A DNA stretch of 64,000 bases from Polynucleobacter meluiroseus (GTDB lineage Bacteria > Pseudomonadota > Gammaproteobacteria > Burkholderiales > Burkholderiaceae), in assembly GCF_900205755.1 (NCBI RefSeq), contig NZ_OANS01000002.1, forward strand, positions 345,520-409,519, written 5' to 3'. Below, piece after piece: positions 58,571-64,000 of this stretch. A program made the translations under genes and the position numbers. The notes beneath the pieces are model-generated. The model was not told the DNA's origin and made no database searches. It saw only the letters and a list, made by a program, of their open reading frames with translations. Numbering within the stretch: the first letter of the stretch is position 1; each line of letters begins with the position of its first letter.

Positions 58571-58948
58571 GCTAAAAGTGGTACGTAAGGTCTCAACAAA
58601 TATATCAGCCTGATTAACTGCCCAAGCGGCATCTTCCTCTAAAACAGCGTCACCTTTGTAATCTGCCATCAAACGAAGATCCTCAACCTTGTTAAGGGAC
58701 TTGCCAAGCTCTAAAGAAACTTGACCAGATTTAACAAGCTCAAGACTGAATTTTGATATGAGGCCACTATGGGTCTTTGTATTAACTGTTGACTCATCGA
58801 TACCAGATGCCAAAAGAGCTGCCCTAGCAGCATCAAACATAGCGTAATAAGCACGGTTACAAGCACCATCAACATCCCCAGCATTTAACAAAATTCGAGC
58901 TGAAGCTGCTGCAGTTTGAGCTTTAGTGAAAAGTTCTTTTGCTTTCAA
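58568..58948 (-). CDS. HEPN domain protein (putative toxin of a HEPN/MNT pair)
   Basis: The 126-residue all-helical protein matches the HEPN/UPF0332 family: NRAYYAMFDAARAALL near residue 30 and L-R-L-M-A-D-Y-K-G-D toward the end. HEPN toxins are RNases that use R-x4-6-H; here the position of the His after RAYYAMF is Asp, so RNase activity may be lost or need other residues. The start overlaps the MNT stop in ATGA, the usual pair arrangement. The stop codon lies inside repeat copy 1. Confidence 0.84.
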   Translation of the reverse strand: MKAKELFTKAQTAAASARILLNAGDVDGACNRAYYAMFDAARAALLASGIDESTVNTKTHSGLISKFSLELVKSGQVSLELGKSLNKVEDLRLMADYKGDAVLEEDAAWAVNQADIFVETLRTTFS

Positions 58949-59289
58949 AGAACAATACCTTCATTTTGAATATTTCTCAAAAGGCTGGGGTTGGAATAAT
59001 TCTCCGGGTGATCCCACTCATCCTGCCAAATGGGTAGTGGCTGAATCCGAATGCCGGAATCCAACAGAACGTCATAAGCCAAATCATCCATCGCAAACTT
59101 AGTCACCATAAAACGCTCCGCCTTACCTCGCAACAGAATGGCAATATCTGCATCACTCTCGCTTTGGTGTGTATTGCGAGCACGACTACCAAACAGGAAG
59201 GCCTTACTTACATCATATTGACGCGCAATTTTTTCCATAAATGCATGAGCTGCATTTTGGGTGGCTATGTCAATCATGGCTGAATTCAT
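58945..59289 (-). CDS. MNT nucleotidyltransferase (putative antitoxin)
   Basis: The 114-residue minimal nucleotidyltransferase carries the polymerase-beta motif FGSRARNTHQSESDADIAIL (G-S-x10-D-x-D) near residue 33. In known HEPN/MNT pairs such proteins adenylylate the HEPN toxin at Tyr. I chose the ATG at 59289 (M-N-S-A-M-I-D), which sits in an inverted repeat; an ATG at 59298 is also possible. Confidence 0.85.
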   Translation of the reverse strand: MNSAMIDIATQNAAHAFMEKIARQYDVSKAFLFGSRARNTHQSESDADIAILLRGKAERFMVTKFAMDDLAYDVLLDSGIRIQPLPIWQDEWDHPENYSNPSLLRNIQNEGIVL

Positions 59290-59303
59290 AATGTGCAATT
59301 ATG
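59287..59303. promoter_or_regulatory. Inverted repeat at the MNT start, possible operator
   Basis: CATAAT at 59287-59292 and ATTATG at 59298-59303 are separated by GTGCA and cover the start codon. A related sequence (TGCATTATTGCA) occurs at the promoter of the next toxin-antitoxin pair. Confidence 0.45.
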
Positions 59304-59360
59304 CAAAGAAATAGCTATCTGAGCAACAGATATACTGCCAACAAGGGTACAAGTTGAAGT

Positions 59361-59409
59361 TTTTTGGCCTGCCCAGCACGATTCGAACGTGCGACCTACG
59401 CCTTAGAAG
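59361..59409 (-). repeat. tRNA-Arg(UCU) 3'-half repeat, copy 2
   Basis: This is the fullest copy: the minus strand reads CTTCTAAGGCG, giving a loop with anticodon TCT, then the T arm, acceptor TGGGCAG, discriminator G, CCA and five A. It is identical to copy 4 over about 47 bases. There is no tRNA 5' half beside it. It separates the HEPN/MNT block from the next block. Confidence 0.9.
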
Positions 59410-59547
59410 AATTCGTGGCTGCTGGAATGTGTATATATTTCTATGGCTTACAGCGTAAAAATGGCACTGTGTAATAAACTGTGTAATACATAAGTGTTGC
59501 TTAAAAGACAATTCCTCATCTAGCTTTTAACATTCAATAAGCATTAT

Positions 59548-59579
59548 TTGACAAAATTCATGCCATCATGCAATAATGC
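59548..59579 (+). promoter_or_regulatory. Promoter and inverted repeat before the second toxin-antitoxin pair
   Basis: TTGACA at 59548-59553 and AATAAT at 59572-59577 are spaced by 18 bases. The same stretch is bounded by GCATTATT (59541-59548) and AATAATGC (59572-59579), a perfect 8-bp inverted repeat that could bind the antitoxin. AGGAG follows before the ATG at 59602. Confidence 0.6.
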
Positions 59580-59601
59580 AGCACGAATATAGGAGAATGT
59601 C

Positions 59602-59892
59602 ATGGGCGCAGTTATAGATCACCAAGTTATTAAATCCATTGGATCGAGTGGGCAAATCTCGCTTGGAAAGGAATATGCAGGACGTCAGGTTCTAGTTGAA
59701 AGCCCAGAGCCTGGAGTTTGGATGATTCGCACCGCTACCGTCATTCCAGATAATGAAAAGTGGATACATACGCCAGCCCTTAAAAAGGATTTAACTGCTG
59801 CTTTAGCTTGGGCACAAAAAGCACCCGCTAAAGCAAGCGACCTTTCTAAATTAAAAATGGCTAAAGCGCATGGCACGAAACGTAAAGCCTGA
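59602..59892 (+). CDS. Putative antitoxin of a two-gene module
   Basis: The 96-residue protein starts with an AbrB-like strand pattern (VIKSIGSSGQISLGKEYAGRQVLVE), typical of a DNA-binding swapped beta-barrel, then W-I-H-T-P and a basic, Ala/Lys-rich tail (KAHGTKRKA) suited to bind a toxin. It has a strong Shine-Dalgarno sequence AGGAG. The following gene begins 23 bases before this one ends. Antitoxin role is inferred from size, order and the promoter repeat. Confidence 0.62.
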   Translation: MGAVIDHQVIKSIGSSGQISLGKEYAGRQVLVESPEPGVWMIRTATVIPDNEKWIHTPALKKDLTAALAWAQKAPAKASDLSKLKMAKAHGTKRKA

Positions 59893-60199
59893 GCTATTAG
59901 TCGAGCTTGATCTTAATAGTCCTGTTTTTCAATCTGCCTGGAGTGATTTAGAGCTAGCTGAGCAAGAAAAGGTATTTGCTACCTTTAAAAAGCTCACAAA
60001 ACTAACCTGGAACCAGGTCTATCGAGATAAGGGCTTGAAATGGGAAAAAATTCACAGCATTGCAGCCCCTAAAAATATTGAAGCGCTCTACTCGTTTCGT
60101 GTAAGCAAATCGATTCGAGGAATTGGCTTTAGAGAACATAACTTTTTAAGGGTCTTATTGATAGAGCCAGACCATGATGCGGCTTATGGGAAAAAATAG
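59870..60199 (+). CDS. Putative RelE/ParE-like toxin
   Basis: The 109-residue basic protein ends with the pattern Y-S-F-R-V-S-K-S-I-R-G-I-G-F-R-E followed by FLRVLLIEPDHDAAYG, which resembles the last strands and C-terminal tail of RelE/YoeB-type mRNA interferases. Its start lies inside the putative antitoxin gene, which is common for such pairs. I rate family membership as likely but not certain. Confidence 0.6.
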   Translation: MARNVKPELLVELDLNSPVFQSAWSDLELAEQEKVFATFKKLTKLTWNQVYRDKGLKWEKIHSIAAPKNIEALYSFRVSKSIRGIGFREHNFLRVLLIEPDHDAAYGKK

Positions 60200-60202
60200 T
60201 TA

Positions 60203-60256
60203 GGGTGTACTACCCGAGACATAGTTTACGTTTTATACCGGACACATACTTTACAG
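60203..60256. other. Possible insertion-sequence end remnant
   Basis: The stretch between the toxin gene and repeat copy 3 holds two related units, GACATAGTTTAC (60217-60228) and GACACATACTTTACAG (60241-60256), in an otherwise gene-free space. The layout reminds me of the ends of IS481-like elements. No transposase is present. Confidence 0.3.
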
Positions 60257-60297
60257 TTTTTGGCCTGCCCAGCACGATTCGAACGTGCGACCTACGC
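60257..60297 (-). repeat. tRNA-Arg(UCU) 3'-half repeat, copy 3
   Basis: The copy agrees with copies 2 and 4 from the five A and CCA to the variable loop, but changes right at the anticodon arm: it reads CCAACGCG in place of CTAAGGCG. This sharp break marks the crossover point. It separates the second toxin-antitoxin block from the CDGSH block. Confidence 0.88.
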
Positions 60298-60308
60298 GTT
60301 GGAGTCCC

Positions 60309-60545
60309 TCACAGGCTTTTATGAGTGCCGTCACATAGGGGTGCATTTGCTGACTGTTTGCAGCCACAGAAATAGACTGTAATGCTCTCTGATGCAATAA
60401 ATTCCAAAGGGCTTAAATCTGTTCTCTGATGTGACCTATCACAAAAGGGTTGGTTATTACTTAAGCCGCAACTGCACCAATAGTAAGTCTGGCCTTTGAC
60501 TACCTTTACTGGATAAGGTGTATTTTTAGCCGTCTTTATCTCCAT
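60309..60545 (-). CDS. Double CDGSH iron-sulfur protein
   Basis: The 78-residue protein has two CDGSH-type [2Fe-2S] binding motifs: CSCGLSNNQPFCDRSH near residue 24 and CGCKQSANAPLCDGTH near residue 59, each with three Cys and one His. The first motif has Arg in place of Gly (C-D-R-S-H). Bacterial members are small redox or cluster-transfer proteins. Its stop lies 11 bases right of repeat copy 3. Confidence 0.9.
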   Translation of the reverse strand: MEIKTAKNTPYPVKVVKGQTYYWCSCGLSNNQPFCDRSHQRTDLSPLEFIASESITVYFCGCKQSANAPLCDGTHKSL

Positions 60546-60579
60546 GCTAGCTCCCTATGCAATTTGATGATGGATATGC

Positions 60580-60789
60580 TTACTCATATGACCACTCGTA
60601 ACCCACATCAACGATCTCCAATACATGGCCAAGATGATGCAGACAATAGGTATTCCAGTCTTTATGAAATGCTGCCAAAGCCGTATCACAGTGATGGCGA
60701 TTAATTAAATTGAGCAGGCCATGATCTTTACTCTCAATCTGCCCGTCTTTAGATTTCACAACCACATAAATTGCATATTTTCCACTCAT
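60580..60789 (-). CDS. Small protein of unknown function (69 residues)
   Basis: I do not recognise a family. It begins with a beta strand Y-A-I-Y-V-V-V and contains several His and Trp residues (L-I-N-R-H-H, K-D-W-N-T-Y-C-L-H-H). It lies 34 bases upstream of the CDGSH gene on the same strand, so they may be co-transcribed. Confidence 0.55.
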   Translation of the reverse strand: MSGKYAIYVVVKSKDGQIESKDHGLLNLINRHHCDTALAAFHKDWNTYCLHHLGHVLEIVDVGYEWSYE

Positions 60790-61047
60790 GACAACCTCAG
60801 CAGGTTCAATGATGGTTTTAGATTACTCTAGTAATTACGCTTAGGGAAGAAGATTTGAGATATCAATACAAAGTGGGCAATCCCTTGTCTTGACTTGCAA
60901 TTTGGTGCCATGCAATAGAATTTCACCTACTAAAAAACTACATAATTAGTTAGACAAACTCCCTCATTAGGTTCAGCATGAGTTGATGCTGATGGGTCAG
61001 TTGATCACGACTTAGGTCTAGTTTTTCTGCTTTGATAGGAGGATGCC

Positions 61048-61221
61048 ATGGGTACCCAAAATTTACAAATTGAAGAAGATAGCTTGACTGAAAAGTTCTT
61101 TGAACTTCAGAGTAATGAACTGGTCCAAGAGCGATTAATTTGGCAACATTTAACAAAGCGGAAAATTAATGAAATGAATCATATCCCGGATGAAAGCTAT
61201 GCAGACTGGGGTGAAGATTGA
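61048..61221 (+). CDS. Small acidic protein with ERLIWQH motif (57 residues)
   Basis: This frame has a perfect Shine-Dalgarno AGGAGG seven bases before the ATG. The product is acidic and ends D-W-G-E-D. Its centre NELVQERLIWQHLTKRKINE matches the centre of the 55-residue protein at 40787-40954 in pattern and spacing, so the two are likely paralogues. Function unknown. The next gene follows after 10 bases. Confidence 0.62.
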   Translation: MGTQNLQIEEDSLTEKFFELQSNELVQERLIWQHLTKRKINEMNHIPDESYADWGED

Positions 61222-61231
61222 ATAGCCAGAG

Positions 61232-61423
61232 ATGAAAATAACCGTCTATCGTTACAAAGTGTATGACTACCAGCATGATGACCATGCTTACATTCCACCG
61301 CACTATGCGACACGAGAATATATTGAACAATTAGAAGGAGCGACCATCATCGAATATGACCATTTAGAAGTTGAGGCATCTGATTTAGACGCTCTTGGCC
61401 GAATTGTAGTAAGAGAGGACTAA
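61232..61423 (+). CDS. Small protein of unknown function (63 residues)
   Basis: The product begins M-K-I-T-V-Y-R-Y-K-V-Y-D and has a Tyr/His-rich middle (Y-I-P-P-H-Y-A-T-R-E-Y-I) and an acidic end. It follows the acidic small protein by 10 bases, without an obvious own promoter, so it should be co-expressed. No family recognised. Confidence 0.58.
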   Translation: MKITVYRYKVYDYQHDDHAYIPPHYATREYIEQLEGATIIEYDHLEVEASDLDALGRIVVRED

Positions 61424-61442
61424 CTGGCTAAGCGTTCTCCAA

Positions 61443-62210
61443 TCAGTTTTTCTTCTTAAAAGTTGCTTCAGTAATCGGCGTATGTGTTACTACACAACAC
61501 ACGTCATCCAAGTGTTTGTAGGCAGACACCTTAACCTCGAACCATCTTTTATCTCCATTGCTGTGGCAAGGATATTGTGAAGTAAATGTTTTGGAATTTT
61601 CTGCAATAACTTCACGAATAGATCTAGCCACTTTGTTAGCTTCTATAGAGCCCGGTCCCATTGCTTTCTCACAAACAGCAAGATAATTAACGCCCTCGCA
61701 TCCTAGGCTTCCCCCCTTTAATTTTGGATAAAGCATGGCAGAGGATCGCCATGCACTATTAACCAAAATAATGATGCCATCTTTACTTAATACGGCCGTC
61801 AGGGGCGAAACAAAGTTCAAAGCAGCTTGTGCTAAACCTTCTATTTTTCTTAGCTCATAGGCTTCTACTTTTGCCCTGTCTTGCTCGCTATCAATCCCTA
61901 AAGGAATGCTGGCTTTCTCGGTGATAGTCGTAGAGTAAATAAACGATGCATCTAAGTTAAGCCAGCTAATTAAAGTCTTCAGTCTGGCACTCTCTGGCAT
62001 GGATTGGCCATTGATCCATTTTCTCGCCGATTCCCGACTAATTGGATTTGACTGAAAGTTACGAAGATTAAATTCAATCGCTAATTTACTGGCCGTAGGT
62101 ATTTCCCCAAACCGATTGATCAGTCCAGCTCTAAAAGCTAAATGGAAACGCTCGATAACGAATTGGTTGATAGTGAAAACCCCTAAAGTGCTTTCTTGTG
62201 CATCTATCAT
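61443..62210 (-). CDS. HTH-PAS transcriptional regulator
   Basis: Residues 10-90 form a phage-repressor-like helix-turn-helix (L-A-F-R-A-G-L-I-N-R-F-G, then ISRESARKWINGQSMPE). Residues 130-250 are a PAS domain of the kind found in sensor proteins (SKDGIIILVNSAWR, then GVNYLAVCEKA, and YPCHSNGDKRWFEV). It probably senses a small molecule and binds DNA. I take the ATG at 62210; longer in-frame starts exist up to 62255. It faces the small gene at 62324 divergently. Confidence 0.74.
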   Translation of the reverse strand: MIDAQESTLGVFTINQFVIERFHLAFRAGLINRFGEIPTASKLAIEFNLRNFQSNPISRESARKWINGQSMPESARLKTLISWLNLDASFIYSTTITEKASIPLGIDSEQDRAKVEAYELRKIEGLAQAALNFVSPLTAVLSKDGIIILVNSAWRSSAMLYPKLKGGSLGCEGVNYLAVCEKAMGPGSIEANKVARSIREVIAENSKTFTSQYPCHSNGDKRWFEVKVSAYKHLDDVCCVVTHTPITEATFKKKN

Positions 62211-62323
62211 CATGTACCTTTTATAGCCCCAAGTCAGATTTATTACATTTGCCAACTTGAACTTGGCAAGCTATGAGCTATTTGGCTTATTTTGGGAAAT
62301 AGTACTAAAACAAGGGGATATAA

Positions 62324-62500
62324 ATGGCCCAACTGACATACATTAATGCCGTACAAAAACTAGAGACCGGTGATTCATTCACCCTACATGATATGAAAAG
62401 CTTGTCGTATGCAGATCTTGATAAGCTATTTGAAGAAATCAAATATTGGAAAGTCTACGGTAATAGCCAACCAAAAATTAATGAAGTAAAGCAATGGTAA
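62324..62500 (+). CDS. Small protein of unknown function (58 residues)
   Basis: The frame has AAGGGG upstream of the ATG and encodes M-A-Q-L-T-Y-I-N-A-V, then L-S-Y-A-D-L-D-K-L-F-E-E-I-K-Y-W. Its last codons overlap the start of the next gene by seven bases (ATGGTAA), so the two are translationally coupled. It could be a partner of the hibernation-factor-like protein. Confidence 0.62.
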   Translation: MAQLTYINAVQKLETGDSFTLHDMKSLSYADLDKLFEEIKYWKVYGNSQPKINEVKQW

Positions 62501-62889
62501 AGCTCGTACAAGAGCATACAACTTACCTTGCTATCGATTTTAAGAATCAAGCGTTGCTTGATAGTTCGCCTGATAAAGCGGGGAATCTTTCGTCTATAGG
62601 TATTAAGTGTGAGGGTAATTCTTTTGCTAAATTACCTATAGTTAAAGCCTATATCGATAACCGCTTACAAAAAATTCGTAATCAATTCGATGAATCTATT
62701 ATTGCTACTGTCTTTATATTCATCGATACTACAGTTGAAAGGGCCCTAAGAAATACTGTTGAAATTACTATTCATTTTAAAGATAAGCAGCTTTATTCTG
62801 AAAATGAGGGCGAAGATCTTTATTCCACCATCAACTCTGCAATTGAAAAAATATGGAAAACACTTAACCCGCCTACCAAATTAATTTAA
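62494..62889 (+). CDS. Ribosome-hibernation-factor-like (HPF/RaiA-type) protein
   Basis: The 131-residue protein resembles HPF/RaiA: V-K-A-Y-I-D-N-R-L-Q-K-I-R-N-Q-F-D for helix 1, then RNTVEITIHFKDKQLYSENE and DLYSTINSAIEKIWKTL for the last strand and helix. HPF proteins bind the 30S decoding region and silence ribosomes. The N terminus is less similar, and I see no C-terminal dimerisation domain. It overlaps the 58-residue gene in front and the 3' end of the convergent gene behind. Confidence 0.62.
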   Translation: MVKLVQEHTTYLAIDFKNQALLDSSPDKAGNLSSIGIKCEGNSFAKLPIVKAYIDNRLQKIRNQFDESIIATVFIFIDTTVERALRNTVEITIHFKDKQLYSENEGEDLYSTINSAIEKIWKTLNPPTKLI

Positions 62890-63091
62890 GTGAGTCGTCT
62901 GGTTGATAGTTGATAGACTGTTTGTAGTCCTTAAGACTTAATTTTGGTTTAAGCTTAACCACCAATAGCGTGTTTGCCTCTCTCCAACCTGCAATTAATT
63001 TTTCCATGGCTTTGGCTCTATTAGAAAGCTTTAGGTTCTCGAGCGTGAGCTCAGCTAAACGCTGTACTTCAGGTTCATATCTTTTGAACAT
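62873..63091 (-). CDS. Small Lys/Leu-rich protein of unknown function (72 residues)
   Basis: The ATG at 63091 has AGGAG seven bases upstream; a longer frame to 63115 lacks this. The product has a helical Leu/Glu stretch (Q-R-L-A-E-L-T-L-E-N-L-K-L) and a basic middle (V-V-K-L-K-P-K-L-S-L-K). The 3' end overlaps the convergent HPF-like gene by 17 bases. The space 63092-63340 beyond its start holds no other gene that I can see. Confidence 0.58.
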   Translation of the reverse strand: MFKRYEPEVQRLAELTLENLKLSNRAKAMEKLIAGWREANTLLVVKLKPKLSLKDYKQSINYQPDDSLKLIW

Positions 63092-63340
63092 AACAAGACT
63101 CCTAACCTTTAGCAAAAGCTCAGTCTATTCCTCTATTTATAGAAATAGTTTGTTTTAGATATAAATATGAAAATTAGCACTGAAAAGCAACGTTTGTAGC
63201 ACTAAAAATCTCTTGTCACATCATTGTCTTTTTAAAGAACATTTCATGATGTGGATAACGTAAGGAAGTTTGATCAATACTTTATCAATTTGGGGCTCTT
63301 AAAGAGGTTTTTGATGTCATCCGATCGGCCAGTCAGACCT

Positions 63341-63387
63341 TTGGCCTGCCCAGCACGATTCGAACGTGCGACCTACGCCTTAGAAGC
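63341..63387 (-). repeat. tRNA-Arg(UCU) 3'-half repeat, copy 4
   Basis: This copy is identical to copy 2 from the CCA end through CTTCTAAGGCG. No tRNA 5' half follows on its right (63388-63566), so an intact gene is not here. It ends the 3 kb CDGSH block. The following 180 bases hold no gene, only a short inverted repeat (GTCGGTT/AACCGAC near 63514). Confidence 0.9.
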
Positions 63388-63566
63388 TTAAAAAATGATA
63401 TAAATCAATAGCTTAGACAATGGTTTAAGCCTGGCAATATCAAGTGTAGAGTACGCACCGAAATCTGTGGACTCATCTGGATCTGACCATGTAATGCGTG
63501 GCATCCGCAGATGTAGAGTCGGTTAAACCGACACTAAATGGTGTCGCGATACGTGACGGTTGATTG

Positions 63567-64000
63567 TGTAGTATCCCCCGTCAATCCGACATTCCTAAAG
63601 TGTTGTTTTCTGCCTGTGCTCGATAGTCTCTAGGCGATATTCTGCCAAGAGAGCTGTGCGGTCTTTCTTCGTTGTAAATAGTGATCCAGTTTTCTGTTAT
63701 TTCACGCACCTCCCTGAGGTTTTCAAATAAATACGCGTTGAGTACTTCATGACGGTAGGTTTTATTAAAGCGTTCAATAAACGCATTTTGTTGAGGCTTA
63801 CCCGGTTGTATAAATTTCAGTTCAATCCCTTTTTCTTCGCACCAGCCCATGAACACGGCAGACCTCAGTTCACTCCCGTTGTCCAGACGTATCGCCTGAG
63901 GTAAACCATGGATATCCTCTAGTTGCTCTAGGGTTCGCACTACTCTAGCTGCTGGCAGGCTAATATCAATTTCAATCGCCAAGATCTCACGGTTGGATTC
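63567..64000 (-). mobile_element. Left end of an IS3-family insertion sequence
   Basis: The stretch starting TGTAGTATCCCCCGTCAATC at 63567 looks like a terminal inverted repeat, and the transposase stop codon lies inside it, as is usual in IS3-family elements. The element continues past the right edge, so its other end and any target duplication cannot be seen. Confidence 0.7.
63581..64000 (-). CDS. IS3-family transposase (OrfB, DDE integrase), 3' part
   Basis: The frame is open to the right edge. It holds the C-terminal part of the retroviral-integrase-like DDE core: the second Asp in R-L-D-N-G-S-E-L, the QPGKPQQNAFIERFNKTYRHE segment with the catalytic Glu, and the end YNEERPHSSLG. The first catalytic Asp, if kept, is E-I-D-I near the edge or beyond it. 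No frameshift is visible in this part. Confidence 0.9.
   Translation of the reverse strand, partial: ESNREILAIEIDISLPAARVVRTLEQLEDIHGLPQAIRLDNGSELRSAVFMGWCEEKGIELKFIQPGKPQQNAFIERFNKTYRHEVLNAYLFENLREVREITENWITIYNEERPHSSLGRISPRDYRAQAENNTLGMSD

Noticed and set aside
59361..59409. Complete tRNA-Arg gene
   Set aside because: Only the anticodon-loop to CCA part is present; no D arm or 5' acceptor strand (CTGCCCA) lies beside any copy.
60950..61156. Minus-strand frame before the small acidic gene
   Set aside because: It overlaps the 61048-61221 gene, which has a perfect AGGAGG and a paralogue; the antisense frame has neither.
58531..63387. Repeats as a CRISPR array
   Set aside because: Copies are 0.8-3 kb apart, the intervals are coding, and the repeat is clearly a tRNA 3' half.

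Overview
The window looks like a chromosomal segment of a Burkholderiales betaproteobacterium, most likely Polynucleobacter or a close freshwater relative. The grounds are the protein sequences (SuhB, H-NS-like protein, MerR next to ihfA, ETF-QO, DUF2069 protein), the gene orders, and a moderate G+C content with short intergenic spaces. The species call is inference from memory of these families; no search was run.

Bases 1-5.4 kb hold a mixed-strand housekeeping set: the 3' part of lpxH, suhB, trmJ, cysE, slyD, a ribosomal oxygenase (roxA) and a small Ala/Pro-rich lipoprotein. From 17 to 5.4 kb the minus strand reads sucA-sucB-lpdA (2-oxoglutarate dehydrogenase), zapE, a PHP phosphoesterase, trpS, a methyltransferase, dapA and bamC. 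A DNA-binding protein with a degenerate receiver domain and an H-NS-like gene converge at 17.2-18.3 kb. A PaaI-type thioesterase with a broken 5' end and tRNA-Pro(GGG) follow.

From 26.5 to 19.0 kb lies the classical translation cluster thrS-infC-rpmI-rplT-pheS-pheT-ihfA plus a merR gene, with an ATC start codon for infC. From 32.1 to 26.7 kb the minus strand carries scoA-scoB, an unusual fusion of a CDF metal transporter with an alpha/beta hydrolase, relA and tRNA-Val(GAC). From 32.3 to 41 kb come etf-qo, an MFS transporter, aroC, a CBS protein, a YihY membrane protein, wrbA, a DUF2069 protein, an H1-like protein, ppk2 and a small acidic protein.

From 41 to 58.4 kb the content is more accessory: a three-gene RND efflux operon, a lipoprotein with a repeated motif, marC, a DUF2252 protein, a secreted lipase, a class A acid phosphatase, a GST, an arsenic operon (arsR-arsC-acr3 with divergent arsH), an orphan acetolactate decarboxylase and a short-chain dehydrogenase.

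The last 5.6 kb are the most unusual. Four direct repeats, each the 3' half of a tRNA-Arg(UCU)-like gene including CCA and a few A residues, cut the region into small blocks. These hold a nucleotidyltransferase remnant, a HEPN/MNT toxin-antitoxin pair, a second putative toxin-antitoxin pair, and a 3 kb block with a double CDGSH protein, an HTH-PAS regulator, a ribosome-hibernation-factor-like protein and several very small proteins. No integrase lies between the repeats. An IS3-family element begins right of the last repeat and runs off the window. I read this as step-wise accretion of small dormancy or stress cassettes at a tRNA-Arg attachment site whose intact gene probably lies further right.
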